In this document: positions 9,448 to 17,938 of the stretch, in pieces
Layout: each line of letters begins with the position of its first letter
Numbering within the stretch: the stretch's first letter is position 1
DNA from: Roseobacter sp. MED193
GTDB taxonomy: Bacteria; Pseudomonadota; Alphaproteobacteria; Rhodobacterales; Rhodobacteraceae
Length of the DNA stretch: 64,000 bases
Direction: 5' to 3'
Assembly (NCBI RefSeq): GCF_000152965.1
Contig: NZ_CH902583.1
Coordinates: 2,175,098-2,239,097, forward strand
The notes under the pieces: model-generated
What the model saw: only the letters and a program-made list of their open reading frames with translations
What the model was told of the DNA's origin: nothing
Database searches by the model: none
Made by a program: the position numbers and the translations under genes

Positions 9448-10014
9448 ATGACGGAAAACCCAGACGATATCCTGACACTGCTGCCCGCCCGGCTGAAAGA
9501 GGCCCGCCGCGCCCAGGGCCTCAGCCTTGAAGCCGTGGCCAATCTTTCGGGCGTCAGCCGCTCGATGGTGAGCCAGATCGAACGCGGTGAAAGCTCCCCG
9601 ACCATTGCCACCCTGTGGAACCTCACCCGCGCGCTGCAGGTGGATTTTGCCGGCCTGCTGGAAGCCGGCGACCTGCAGGACCGGATCGAGGTTCTGCGAG
9701 CGGTGGATGTGCCCAAGATCGAAAACATCGGCGAGGGCTGCCGCATCCGCATCCTGTCACCGCCAGAAGAGGCCGGCGGCCACGAGATCTATGACATCCG
9801 GTTCGACAAAGGCGGTGCCCTGACCAGCCAGCCCCATACCCGCGGCGCGCATGAACAGCTGACGGTGCTGGAGGGCGAAATCGAGGTAACCTCCGGCAGC
9901 GCCAAGGATAGGCTACAATCAGGCGACACCGCCCGCTACGCTGCCGATGTGGCTCATGCGATCACCGCACCCAATGGGGCGGCGCGGGTGTTTCTGATCG
10001 TGAAGAACGCGTAG
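9448..10014 (+). CDS. XRE-family regulator with C-terminal cupin domain
   Basis: A 188-residue transcription factor. The N-terminal helix-turn-helix (about residues 11-66) contains LKEARRAQGLSLEAVANLSGV and SRSMVSQIERGESSPT as recognition-helix region; the C-terminal half is a cupin_2 barrel (about 115-185) that could bind a small ligand. I used the ATG at 9448 instead of an upstream in-frame start because the helix-turn-helix then begins at the usual distance. It is transcribed away from the thiolase gene. Ligand and targets are unknown. Confidence 0.9.
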   Translation: MTENPDDILTLLPARLKEARRAQGLSLEAVANLSGVSRSMVSQIERGESSPTIATLWNLTRALQVDFAGLLEAGDLQDRIEVLRAVDVPKIENIGEGCRIRILSPPEEAGGHEIYDIRFDKGGALTSQPHTRGAHEQLTVLEGEIEVTSGSAKDRLQSGDTARYAADVAHAITAPNGAARVFLIVKNA

Positions 10015-10060
10015 CACTCTCAAGCACAAGTATCATCGCCCGTTCAACTTTGTCGAAGCT

Positions 10061-10738
10061 TCAGGCTGGTAGGATGGGGGCCGGAAAGGGAAACGTTAGA
10101 ATGCCGCGCCACAGCATGTGGAATGCGTAGGCCGCCCAGCAATACAACGAGAACAATGCAAAACGTAGCCATCTCCGTTGATAAGATTGGCTCTGGATCA
10201 TTGCCGCCAGGGGATAGACGACGAGGCAAAGCACTCCCAACATCCAGACAAATTCAAGCTCTATGTTCCCCCATAAAAACGGGGCCATTCCAAGAACGAT
10301 CCAGGGAAGCCAACTGACAACACCTATGGGCGTGATCAGCACCAGGCAAATTGCCGAAACAACGCGTCCCCGCGTCGGACGCAAAACATCTAGAACCTGC
10401 CCTCTTGTCTGCCGGATCAGCCACCAAACCATGGCCAAAGCGTACCCAAGTATCAGTGCAAACCCGATTGCTACAGGAAGCGCGACTGGATCTCCCAACA
10501 ATATAGAAGGCTCTAAAAGGTTAGGCCTCCAAATCCACTGGTAGATCACAAAGATTCCAAATCCCAAGAACAGGGCCAAGACGCGAGGTGGACTATATGA
10601 TTGTTCAACTGGTTCCACGCAATCACCCCTTGGGAGAAGATATTCGGTGCACTCACCTTTAAACAGCATCCTCCTGAGGAAACAAGAAAAATCAAGTGAA
10701 GGTGGATCCAGCACTTCGTAGTTTCTCACGCCAACCAC
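10061..10738 (-). CDS. Hypothetical membrane protein
   Basis: An unrecognised protein of up to 225 residues with about five hydrophobic spans (VLALFLGFGIFVIYQWIW, then PVALPVAIGFALILGYAL, VVSAICLVLITPIGVVSW, LEFVWMLGVLCLVVYPLA and LRFALFSLYCWAAYAFHM). The start is uncertain: the longest frame uses GTG at 10738, and a GTG at 10618 preceded by AAGGGGTGA would give a 185-residue protein beginning MEPVEQS. AT content is higher than in the flanking genes, and no homologue is recognised. It converges with the XRE-cupin gene. Confidence 0.6.
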   Translation of the reverse strand: MVGVRNYEVLDPPSLDFSCFLRRMLFKGECTEYLLPRGDCVEPVEQSYSPPRVLALFLGFGIFVIYQWIWRPNLLEPSILLGDPVALPVAIGFALILGYALAMVWWLIRQTRGQVLDVLRPTRGRVVSAICLVLITPIGVVSWLPWIVLGMAPFLWGNIELEFVWMLGVLCLVVYPLAAMIQSQSYQRRWLRFALFSLYCWAAYAFHMLWRGILTFPFPAPILPA

Positions 10739-10770
10739 TTTTCCACCTTCACGGATTTTTTTCCGAGATA

Positions 10771-10797
10771 ATGAAATCTCCTATTTGGGAATTTCAT
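10771..10797. promoter_or_regulatory. Inverted repeat upstream of kbl-tdh
   Basis: ATGAAAT (10771-10777) and ATTTCAT (10791-10797) form a perfect inverted repeat around a 13-nt A/T-rich spacer, 44-70 bp before the kbl start. An operator for an Lrp/AsnC-type regulator is a reasonable guess for a threonine-degradation operon, but nothing in the sequence names the factor. Confidence 0.45.
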
Positions 10798-10840
10798 CCG
10801 TTATGATAGATGCGATTCCACGGATAAGGAGTTTCCCGCC

Positions 10841-12028
10841 ATGAGCACTGCATTTCTGAACGACATCTCTGAGACGCTCACCCAGATCGAGGCCGATGGC
10901 CTTTATAAGCGGGAACGAATGATCACCTCCCCACAAGGGGGTGAAATTACCGTTGGCGACCGCGAGGTCATCAACCTTTGTGCCAATAACTACCTTGGCC
11001 TGGCAGATCACCCCGATCTGATCAAAGCGGCGCGTGGTGTGATGGACGACAAGGGCTTTGGCATGGCCTCGGTCCGCTTTATCTGCGGTACGCAAGACAT
11101 CCACCGCGAGTTGGAACAGCGCTTGGCCAAGTTTCTGAGCAAGGATGACGCAATCCTGTTTGCGGCCTGTTTTGATGCCAATGGCGGGCTGTTCGAGCCC
11201 CTGTTGGGGCCAGAGGATGCGATCATCTCGGACAGTCTCAACCACGCCTCGATCATCGACGGGGTGCGCCTGTGCAAGGCGAAACGCTATCGCTACCTCA
11301 ACAGCGATATGAACGATCTGGAGGCCTGGCTGAAACAGGCCCGCGAGGACGGCGCCCGCCATATCATGATTGCCACCGACGGAGTGTTCTCGATGGATGG
11401 CTATCTGGCGAAACTTCCGGAAATCCGCGCCCTGGCGGATAAGTATGACGCCGTGGTCATGGTGGATGATTGCCATGCCACCGGCTTTATGGGGCCAAAT
11501 GGCGCCGGTACGCCGGATCATTTTGGGGTGGATGTGGATATCCTCACCGGGACTTTGGGCAAAGCACTTGGGGGGGCCATCGGCGGTTATATCGCCGGGC
11601 CGCAGCCAGTGATCGACCTGCTGCGGCAGCGGGCGCGGCCCTATTTGTTCTCCAATTCGCTGCCGCCCTCCATCGTTGCTGCCGGGCTGGAGGCCATCCG
11701 CCTTGTCGAAGAAGGCGCCGATCTGCGCCAACAGCTGTTTGAAAACACACGCTTTTGGCGCGCCGGGCTGGAAGAGCTGGGTTTTGACCTGCTGCCCGGA
11801 GAGCACCCCATCGTGCCGGTGATGCTGGGCGAGGCGCAGCTGGCCCAGGACATGGCCGCACGGCTCTTTGACGAAGGCGTCTATGTCTCGGGCTTCTTCT
11901 TCCCGGTGGTCCCGCGTGGTCAGGCGCGTATTCGCACCCAAATGAACGCCGCCCTGACACGGGGGGAACTCACCCGCGCGCTGGCGGCCTTTGGCAAAGT
12001 TGGCAAAGAATTGGGGATCATCAAATGA
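10841..12028 (+). CDS. kbl: Glycine C-acetyltransferase (2-amino-3-ketobutyrate CoA ligase)
   Basis: PLP enzyme that cleaves 2-amino-3-ketobutyrate with CoA to glycine and acetyl-CoA, the second step of threonine catabolism. The 395-residue length fits the alpha-oxoamine synthase family. Visible blocks are the [10 protein letters not shown] motif, [19 protein letters not shown] in part, the HATGF/DDCHA segment that stacks on PLP, and the lysine-bearing [19 protein letters not shown] lies about 10 bp before the ATG. The stop codon overlaps the tdh start (ATGA), so translation of the two is coupled. Confidence 0.97.
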   Translation: MSTAFLNDISETLTQIEADGLYKRERMITSPQGGEITVGDREVINLCANNYLGLADHPDLIKAARGVMDDKGFGMASVRFICGTQDIHRELEQRLAKFLSKDDAILFAACFDANGGLFEPLLGPEDAIISDSLNHASIIDGVRLCKAKRYRYLNSDMNDLEAWLKQAREDGARHIMIATDGVFSMDGYLAKLPEIRALADKYDAVVMVDDCHATGFMGPNGAGTPDHFGVDVDILTGTLGKALGGAIGGYIAGPQPVIDLLRQRARPYLFSNSLPPSIVAAGLEAIRLVEEGADLRQQLFENTRFWRAGLEELGFDLLPGEHPIVPVMLGEAQLAQDMAARLFDEGVYVSGFFFPVVPRGQARIRTQMNAALTRGELTRALAAFGKVGKELGIIK

Positions 12029-13077
12029 CCAGACCAAACACGATGAAAGCGCTGGAAAAATCCCATCCCAAAGAGGGCTTGTGGATGGTGCAGGCCCCGG
12101 TGCCGGAAATCGGCCCGGACGAGGTGCTGATCAAGATCAACAAGACCGGCATCTGCGGCACCGATGTGCATATCTGGAACTGGGACGCCTGGGCGCAAAA
12201 GACAGTACCAGTGCCGCTGATCACCGGCCATGAGTTTGCCGGCGAGATTGTCGAGCTGGGACGCAATGTCACCGATCTGGAGATCGGCCAGCGCTGCTCG
12301 GGCGAGGGGCATTTGATTGGCCATCATTCCCGGCAAAGCCGCGCTGGCAAGTTTCACCTCGATCCCGAAACCCGCGGTATCGGCGTCAACGAACAGGGGG
12401 CCTTTGCCCAGTATCTGGCGCTGCCGGCTTTTAATGTTGTACCGCTCCCGGATGACATCCCCGATGACATCGGCGCCATTCTCGATCCCCTGGGCAATGC
12501 GGTGCATACTGCGCTCAGCTTTGATCTGGTGGGGGAGGATGTTCTGGTCACTGGTGCCGGCCCCATTGGCATCATGGCCGCTGCCGTAGCCCGCCATGCC
12601 GGGGCCCGTCATGTGGCCATTACCGATGTGAACTCAGGACGACTTGAACTGGCGGCACAGGTCGCCAATGTCCGCCCAGTTAATGTGGCAACCGAAGACC
12701 TGAACGATGTCATTGCCGAGCTTGGTATGTCTCAGGGCTTTGACGTGGGGCTGGAGATGTCCGGCAACCAGCGCGCGCTGGATCAGATGGTTGAGGCCCT
12801 GGTTATGGGCGGGCGCATTGCTCTGCTAGGCATCCCGCCGGGCAAATCTCCAGTAGACTGGAGCCGGATCGTCTTCAAAGCGCTGACCCTCAAGGGCGTC
12901 TACGGGCGGGAGATCTTCGAAACCTGGTATAAAATGATTGCCATGCTGCAAAACGGACTGGACGTCAGCCCCGTCATTACCCACCAGTTTGGCGTTGATG
13001 ACTTTGCCGAGGGATTTGCGGCAATGAAATCCGGCAACAGCGGTAAGGTGGTCCTGAACTGGAATCAATCCACATAG
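12025..13077 (+). CDS. tdh: L-threonine 3-dehydrogenase lacking the structural zinc site
   Basis: Oxidises L-threonine to 2-amino-3-ketobutyrate with NAD+, feeding Kbl. The 350 residues follow E. coli Tdh closely: catalytic-zinc ligands C44 (ICGTDVH) and H69-E70 (GHEF), the Rossmann motif [15 protein letters not shown], and [11 protein letters not shown]. The lobe that holds the four-cysteine structural zinc in E. coli reads [15 protein letters not shown] here: the aligned cysteines are G99, S102, S105 and D113. The reading frame is clean, so this is substitution and not frameshift. An alternative start is the ATG at 12043 (MKALEK), where E. coli Tdh begins. Confidence 0.95.
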   Translation: MTRPNTMKALEKSHPKEGLWMVQAPVPEIGPDEVLIKINKTGICGTDVHIWNWDAWAQKTVPVPLITGHEFAGEIVELGRNVTDLEIGQRCSGEGHLIGHHSRQSRAGKFHLDPETRGIGVNEQGAFAQYLALPAFNVVPLPDDIPDDIGAILDPLGNAVHTALSFDLVGEDVLVTGAGPIGIMAAAVARHAGARHVAITDVNSGRLELAAQVANVRPVNVATEDLNDVIAELGMSQGFDVGLEMSGNQRALDQMVEALVMGGRIALLGIPPGKSPVDWSRIVFKALTLKGVYGREIFETWYKMIAMLQNGLDVSPVITHQFGVDDFAEGFAAMKSGNSGKVVLNWNQST

Positions 13078-13245
13078 CCGCAAACCAGGCGCAATCGATG
13101 ATCGGCGGGTACACATACTATTCGGCTTTAGCCAAAAGGAACTCACGACCAAACCGCCGATCACACCTTCAGTATACACAAAATTTCTTTATCGAATATG
13201 TGCAAATTACGCACAATTTTCAGTTTCGCTGATCAACGGCGTTTT

Positions 13246-13977
13246 TCAGGTGGGCATAAGAGGCTTGCGCCCCTCCGAAGTGAGGGTCCAACACGTCTGA
13301 CCTTCAAACACCGCTGCCGTCAGATCGCGCCCAAAGCCAGCACCAGAATCGAGGTTTATTCGGTTGCCGCGGTGCTCGGGCGCGGGGATCTGCGTGTGCC
13401 CATGTACCACCAGCCAGGGATAGGCGCGCTGATCGTTCAGGAATTCCTGGCGGATCCAGATCTTATCATCCTGGCTTTGATCCTCCAGCGCCACACCAGG
13501 GCGAATACCTGCGTGCACAAACAGCAACTCCCCTTCCTGGTGGTAATCCGGCAGTGTTTGCAGAAAACGGCTATGGTGCTCGGGCACCGCCTTTAACGCC
13601 TCGGCATGCAGCTCATAGATCCGGGTGTTCTCGGTCACTTCAGTGCCATAGGATTGCAGCGTCTCAATCCCGCCGATGCGCTCATGCAGCCAGTGATAGC
13701 CCACCAACAGGCGCGCGTCATTGCGCGGGTAGTCCTCCATGAACATGGAGAACATCCGGTCGTGATTGCCCAGCAGACAGACCCAATTGCGCCCCGCCGC
13801 CAGGCCTTTCGACAACAGCTCAATCACCCCGCCCGAGTCCGGCCCGCGATCAACGTAATCGCCCAGAAAAACCACCCGAGCCTCCGGCCCGCCATCCGCC
13901 TCAATCCGCGCAAGCGCCTGTTCCAGCATCTCTAGCTGGCCGTGAATGTCACCAATGGCGTAGATCGGTTGGGTCAT
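13246..13977 (-). CDS. Metallophosphoesterase (serine/threonine phosphatase-like)
   Basis: A 243-residue calcineurin-type phosphoesterase of the PrpA/ApaH-like group. All metal-binding motifs are present: GDIHGQ, GDYVDRGPDS, GNHDR, HAGI and VHGHTQ. I start it at the ATG at 13977 (MTQPIYAIGDIHG), since in the longer frame the first 13 residues precede the first beta strand without family support. It follows clpP on the same strand but a strong hairpin separates them. The substrate, phosphoprotein or dinucleotide, is not predictable. Confidence 0.92.
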   Translation of the reverse strand: MTQPIYAIGDIHGQLEMLEQALARIEADGGPEARVVFLGDYVDRGPDSGGVIELLSKGLAAGRNWVCLLGNHDRMFSMFMEDYPRNDARLLVGYHWLHERIGGIETLQSYGTEVTENTRIYELHAEALKAVPEHHSRFLQTLPDYHQEGELLFVHAGIRPGVALEDQSQDDKIWIRQEFLNDQRAYPWLVVHGHTQIPAPEHRGNRINLDSGAGFGRDLTAAVFEGQTCWTLTSEGRKPLMPT

Positions 13978-14029
13978 CAATTTGGCTCCAAATTTGCGTG
14001 CCTCATTAGTGGTCAAAAGAAGCCCAATT

Positions 14030-14064
14030 TGAAAGAGCCCATTGCCAGGGCAAAGGACTCTTTT
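14030..14064 (-). terminator. Long imperfect hairpin between clpP and the phosphatase gene
   Basis: On the minus strand, AAGAG-CC-TTGCC pairs with GGCAA-GG-CTCTT, with single mismatches between the blocks and a 2-nt loop, about 50-80 bp past the clpP stop. It is likely a terminator for clpP, with only a short T-rich tail. Confidence 0.65.
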
Positions 14065-14111
14065 TTCGACTTGGTAAGCTCAGCTAACGCCTAGTGAGAC
14101 CTAGAGAGGAA

Positions 14112-14705
14112 TCAAACCAATTCTTCTGCGCTGTGAATGATTTTGCCCGCCAACCCGTAATCGATCGCTTCTTGTGCCGTCAGCCAAAAGTCACGCGCTG
14201 TGTCTGCTTCTATTTTTTCCGGGGTCTGGCCAGTGGCCTCAGCAAAAAGAAGATCAAAGCGTTGGCGCATGATTTTGATCTGTTCCGCCTGTATCAACAT
14301 GTCACTGGCCTGACCGCCAATCCCTCCCGAAGGCTGATGCAACAAAAACCGGGTGTTGGGCAGGCAATAGCGGTTTTCCTGTTTGGCACCAACGTAGATC
14401 AACGCCCCGGCACTGGCGACCCAACCGGTGCCAATTGTCCGAACCTTTGGCCGAATGAAGCCGATGACGTCATGTACCATATCGCCGCTTTCCACATGAC
14501 CGCCTGGCGAGGAAATGAAGATATTGATCGGGTCATCACTCTCTTCAGCCAGGGCCAAAAGATGCGCCACCGTCCGTTGCGCCAGCTTGTCGTTGATTTC
14601 ACCTGCAACAATCACCGTTCGGCTTTGAAAAAATAACGCGTCAACCTTGCCCGTGCCAAGACGGGCCTCACGTTTTTCTGTGTCGTCCAACATCTTGGGA
14701 AACAT
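14112..14705 (-). CDS. ClpP-like protease, non-canonical subfamily
   Basis: A 197-residue ClpP-family serine protease subunit. The catalytic triad is readable as S98 (GWVASAGALI), H123 (LLHQPSGGIGG) and D172 (ARDFWLTAQEA). The nucleophile motif is ASAG instead of the ASMGA of housekeeping ClpP, and the N-terminus (MFPKMLDDTEKREARLG) is unlike the canonical one. Neither clpX nor a Clp ATPase is adjacent, so it is probably a second ClpP paralogue. Its partner is unknown. GGAGG lies just before the ATG. Confidence 0.92.
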   Translation of the reverse strand: MFPKMLDDTEKREARLGTGKVDALFFQSRTVIVAGEINDKLAQRTVAHLLALAEESDDPINIFISSPGGHVESGDMVHDVIGFIRPKVRTIGTGWVASAGALIYVGAKQENRYCLPNTRFLLHQPSGGIGGQASDMLIQAEQIKIMRQRFDLLFAEATGQTPEKIEADTARDFWLTAQEAIDYGLAGKIIHSAEELV

Positions 14706-14786
14706 AAATTCCTCCTTTTCCGACTGGAGCTATCCGCAGCTAAAAACATAGCAGCAGAAACACCACGCAACCGCAAGGGGAACAAA

Positions 14787-14816
14787 GAAGAGGACCACCC
14801 TAAAGTGGTCCTCTTC
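14787..14816 (-). terminator. Terminator of serA
   Basis: A perfect 12-bp stem (GAAGAGGACCAC/GTGGTCCTCTTC, 6-nt loop) lies 22 bp after the serA stop and is followed by TTTGTT on the minus strand. Confidence 0.85.
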
Positions 14817-14838
14817 GAAAGCGCACAGCACCGATAGA

Positions 14839-16434
14839 TCAGGCGACATCAAACTGCAGTGGTTTGATCTGGTTGAACAGATCGGTTTCGGCCAGTTTGG
14901 CGCGTGCCTCGGCGGGTACGGCTGCATCTACATAGAGCAGGGCAATGGCCTCACCGCCAGCTTCGGCGCGGCCCAGGGTAAAGTTGGCGATGTTGACGCC
15001 ATGCTCACCCATGGTTTGACCCAGGGTGCCGATGATGCCGGGCACGTCGTTGTTGGTGGTGTAAAGCATATGGGCGCCGACCTCGGCGTCGATATTGATG
15101 CCTTTGATCTGGATGAACCGGGGCTTGCCATCAGAGAACACAGTGCCACCAACCGAGCGCTCGCGCTTATCCGTGACGGCCGTGACCTTGATATAGCCAT
15201 CAAAGGCGCCAGATTTGTCCTGGTTGGTGGTGGAGATCTGGATGCCACGTTCCTTGGCCACCACAGGGGCAGAAACCATGTTCACATCCGGGTTCACCTT
15301 TTTCATGATGCCGGCCACAACAGCGCAGTTCAGCGCGTCGAGGTTCATCTCCGCTGCGACACCATCATAGAGGATGTTGATCGCCTTGATCGGCTCATCC
15401 GTCATCTGGCCGACGAAGGCGCCCAGGTGATCGGCCAGCTTGATCCAGGGGCCCATGACCTTGGCTTCTTCGGCGGTGACGCTTGGCATGTTCAGCGCGT
15501 TTTCAACGGCACCGGTCAGCAGATAGTTCGACATTTGCTCGGCCACCTGCAGGGCGACGTTTTCCTGTGCCTCAGTGGTTGCCGCGCCCAGGTGCGGCGT
15601 GCAGACCACGTTGGGCAGGTTGAACAGCGCGTTTTCCTTGGCGGGTTCTTCCGAGAACACGTCAAAGGCGGCACCGGCCACATGGCCCGATTGCAGGGCC
15701 TCGGCCAGGGCTTCCTCGTCCACCAGACCACCACGGGCACAGTTGATGATACGCACGCCTTTCTTGGTCTTAGCGAGGTTTTCGCGGCTCAGGATATTGG
15801 CTGTGGCATCGGTAAAGGGCACATGCAGGGTGATGAAATCGGCGCGGGCCAGCAGCTCGTCCAGCTCGACCTTTTCAACGCCCATCTTGTCGGCCTTTTC
15901 CTGACCCAGGAAGGGATCATAGGCCACGACTTTCATTTTGAGGCCACGGGCCCGATCGCAAACGATGCCACCAATATTGCCGGCACCGATAACGCCCAGG
16001 GTTTTATTGGTGAGCTCAGTGCCCATGAATTTGGACTTTTCCCATTTGCCCGCATGGGTCGAGGTGGAGGCCTCTGGGATCTGACGCGCCACGGCAAACA
16101 TCATCGCAATCGCGTGTTCGGCAGTTGTGATCATATTGCCAAAGGGCGTGTTCATCACGATCACGCCTTTTTTCGACGCTGCTTCCTTGTCGATGTTGTC
16201 GGTGCCGATGCCGGCACGGGCGATGACCTTAAGATTCGTCGCATTGGCGAGGATCTTTTCCGTCACTTTGGTGGCGGAACGGATGGCGAGACCATCATAC
16301 TGACCAATCACTTCGGCCAGCTTGTCCTTGTCTTTGCCCAGATCAGGCTGGAAATCCACGTCGATGCCGCGATCACGAAAGATCTGTACGGCGGCTTCGG
16401 AGAGTTTGTCGGAGATGAGTACCTTGGGAGCCAT
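14839..16434 (-). CDS. serA: D-3-phosphoglycerate dehydrogenase
   Basis: First enzyme of serine synthesis: oxidises 3-phosphoglycerate to phosphohydroxypyruvate with NAD+. The 531 residues are the long form: catalytic and nucleotide domains (VIGAGNIGGIV near residue 147, NCARGGLVDEEAL, and the His in CTPHLGAATTEAQENVA), an intervening ASB domain, and a C-terminal ACT domain (VPGIIGTLGQTMGEHGVNIA in part) that may give feedback control by serine. It lies 104 bp downstream of serC on the same strand. Confidence 0.97.
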   Translation of the reverse strand: MAPKVLISDKLSEAAVQIFRDRGIDVDFQPDLGKDKDKLAEVIGQYDGLAIRSATKVTEKILANATNLKVIARAGIGTDNIDKEAASKKGVIVMNTPFGNMITTAEHAIAMMFAVARQIPEASTSTHAGKWEKSKFMGTELTNKTLGVIGAGNIGGIVCDRARGLKMKVVAYDPFLGQEKADKMGVEKVELDELLARADFITLHVPFTDATANILSRENLAKTKKGVRIINCARGGLVDEEALAEALQSGHVAGAAFDVFSEEPAKENALFNLPNVVCTPHLGAATTEAQENVALQVAEQMSNYLLTGAVENALNMPSVTAEEAKVMGPWIKLADHLGAFVGQMTDEPIKAINILYDGVAAEMNLDALNCAVVAGIMKKVNPDVNMVSAPVVAKERGIQISTTNQDKSGAFDGYIKVTAVTDKRERSVGGTVFSDGKPRFIQIKGINIDAEVGAHMLYTTNNDVPGIIGTLGQTMGEHGVNIANFTLGRAEAGGEAIALLYVDAAVPAEARAKLAETDLFNQIKPLQFDVA

Positions 16435-16498
16435 TTTTGTAGGTCCTTTTATGCGGGGGCCAGTTACGGCCTGAAGGGTGTCGCTTAGGGGAGCGCTA

Positions 16499-16516
16499 CC
16501 CGGCGGTTCCGCCGGG
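16499..16516 (-). terminator. Hairpin between serC and serA
   Basis: CCCGGCGG-TT-CCGCCGGG is a perfect 8-bp palindrome in the 104-bp serC-serA gap. There is no T-run, so it may be an attenuator or RNA-stability element more than a full stop. Confidence 0.5.
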
Positions 16517-16538
16517 CGACTGAGTTCAGTCTTGAGAT

Positions 16539-17684
16539 TTAGCCTTGCGCGGCGATCTCGGCCTCAAAGGCCCAGGCAAGCCAGGGCAGCATGGCCTGGA
16601 TGTCAGCGGTTTCCACTGTGCCACCACACCAGATCCGCAGACCCGCAGGCGCGTCGCGGTAGGCGCCGATGTCCAGCGCGATGTTTTCCGCTTCCAAACG
16701 TTTGGCCACAGCCTTGGCAAAGGCAGCACCGTCCTGGATGCGCGCATCAGTGAACTTCAGGCAGACAGAGGTATTGGAGCGCGTCGCCTCATCCTCGGCC
16801 AGATTGGCGATCCAAGGGTTGGCGGTGCAGAAATCAAACACCGCTTGCGCATTGGCGTCAGCACGGGCGATCAGCCCCTCAAGCCCACCAACGGAACGCG
16901 CCCAGTCCAGAGCAAAAAGGTAGTCCTCAACCGCCAACATCGAAGGCGTGTTGATCGTGGCCCCGGTAAAGATACCCTCGATCAGCTTGCCGCCTTTGGT
17001 CATGCGGAAGATTTTGGGCAGGGGCCAGGCCGGGGTATAGCTCTCAAGGCGCTCAACAGCGCGGGGGGACAGCACGATCACACCATGGGCCGCTTCGCCG
17101 CCCAATACCTTTTGCCAGGAGAAGGTGGTCACATCCAGTTTGTCCCAGGGTAGATCCATCGCAAAGGCCGCAGAAGTGGCGTCGCAGATGGTCAGACCGG
17201 CGCGGTCAGCGGCAATCCAGTCCGCATTTGGAACCCGCACACCGGCAGTGGTGCCGTTCCAGGTAAAGACCACATCGTTGGTGCAGTCGACCGAGGCCAA
17301 GTCAACGATCTGACCATAATCGGCGGTTTTGACCTCAGCGTCGATTTTCAACTGCTTCACCACATCGGTGACCCAACCAGCGCCAAAGCTTTCCCAGGCC
17401 AGCATCTCGACCTTGCGTTCGCCCAAGAGCGACCACAGCGCCATTTCAACCGCACCTGTGTCAGAGGCGGGAACGATGCCAATACGATAGTCAGCGGGGA
17501 TGCCCAGAACTTCGCGGGTGCCTTCAATCGCGGCCTTCAGCTTGTCCTTGCCAACGGCAGCGCGGTGCGAGCGGCCCAGAGCGGCATCGGCGAGTTTGGT
17601 GACATCAAAAGTGGGGGGTTTGGCACAGGGGCCAGAGGAAAAACGCGGATTGGCCGGCCGCGTAGCCGGTTGCTGAGTAGCCAT
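16539..17684 (-). CDS. serC: Phosphoserine aminotransferase
   Basis: PLP enzyme converting 3-phosphohydroxypyruvate and glutamate to phosphoserine and 2-oxoglutarate. The 381-residue protein begins [19 protein letters not shown] from the ATG at 17684, typical of the long alphaproteobacterial form; the extension to 17768 would run through a structured leader and is rejected. The PLP lysine is in [16 protein letters not shown], and the family blocks [15 protein letters not shown] and [17 protein letters not shown] (part) are intact. serA follows on the same strand; serB is 1.4 kb away on the other strand. Confidence 0.96.
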   Translation of the reverse strand: MATQQPATRPANPRFSSGPCAKPPTFDVTKLADAALGRSHRAAVGKDKLKAAIEGTREVLGIPADYRIGIVPASDTGAVEMALWSLLGERKVEMLAWESFGAGWVTDVVKQLKIDAEVKTADYGQIVDLASVDCTNDVVFTWNGTTAGVRVPNADWIAADRAGLTICDATSAAFAMDLPWDKLDVTTFSWQKVLGGEAAHGVIVLSPRAVERLESYTPAWPLPKIFRMTKGGKLIEGIFTGATINTPSMLAVEDYLFALDWARSVGGLEGLIARADANAQAVFDFCTANPWIANLAEDEATRSNTSVCLKFTDARIQDGAAFAKAVAKRLEAENIALDIGAYRDAPAGLRIWCGGTVETADIQAMLPWLAWAFEAEIAAQG

Positions 17685-17760
17685 TGATGCTATCCTTACA
17701 GATATCTGCCCTTCGTTGGGGAAGGGTGTCCCGCCGCTAGAGCTAGGGCGCGGCGGCTCC
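17685..17760 (-). ncRNA. Structured serC leader, candidate serC-motif RNA
   Basis: The minus-strand leader contains two hairpins directly before serC: a 7-bp stem CCGCCGC/GCGGCGG (17731-17756) and a 6-bp stem CCCTTC/GAAGGG (17709-17726), followed by TATCTGTAAGGATAGC and the start codon. A conserved serC RNA motif is known from 5' regions of alphaproteobacterial serC genes. Position and two-hairpin layout agree, but I could not align it to the model. Confidence 0.5.
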
Positions 17761-17938
17761 CGGTGCAACCAGCAAAATCGCCAATGAGCGCCGCTTTGGC
17801 ATATTTTTGCGACAGGTTTTGACGCCTTTCGGAAACTTCCCTACCAAAGTCTTGCTGGGCCAGATGGTATTTCCGATGCGCGGGCCTATGATTTTTCAAA
17901 TTCCTTGCCACATGGGGAAGGATGATTCGAGGTATTCA

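Noticed and set aside
10781..12037. A 418-residue minus-strand frame antisense to kbl
   Set aside because: kbl is fully conserved on the plus strand; the antisense frame is His- and Gln-rich without known domains.
15001..16488. A 495-residue plus-strand frame antisense to serA
   Set aside because: The same explanation applies. serA has all family motifs on the other strand.
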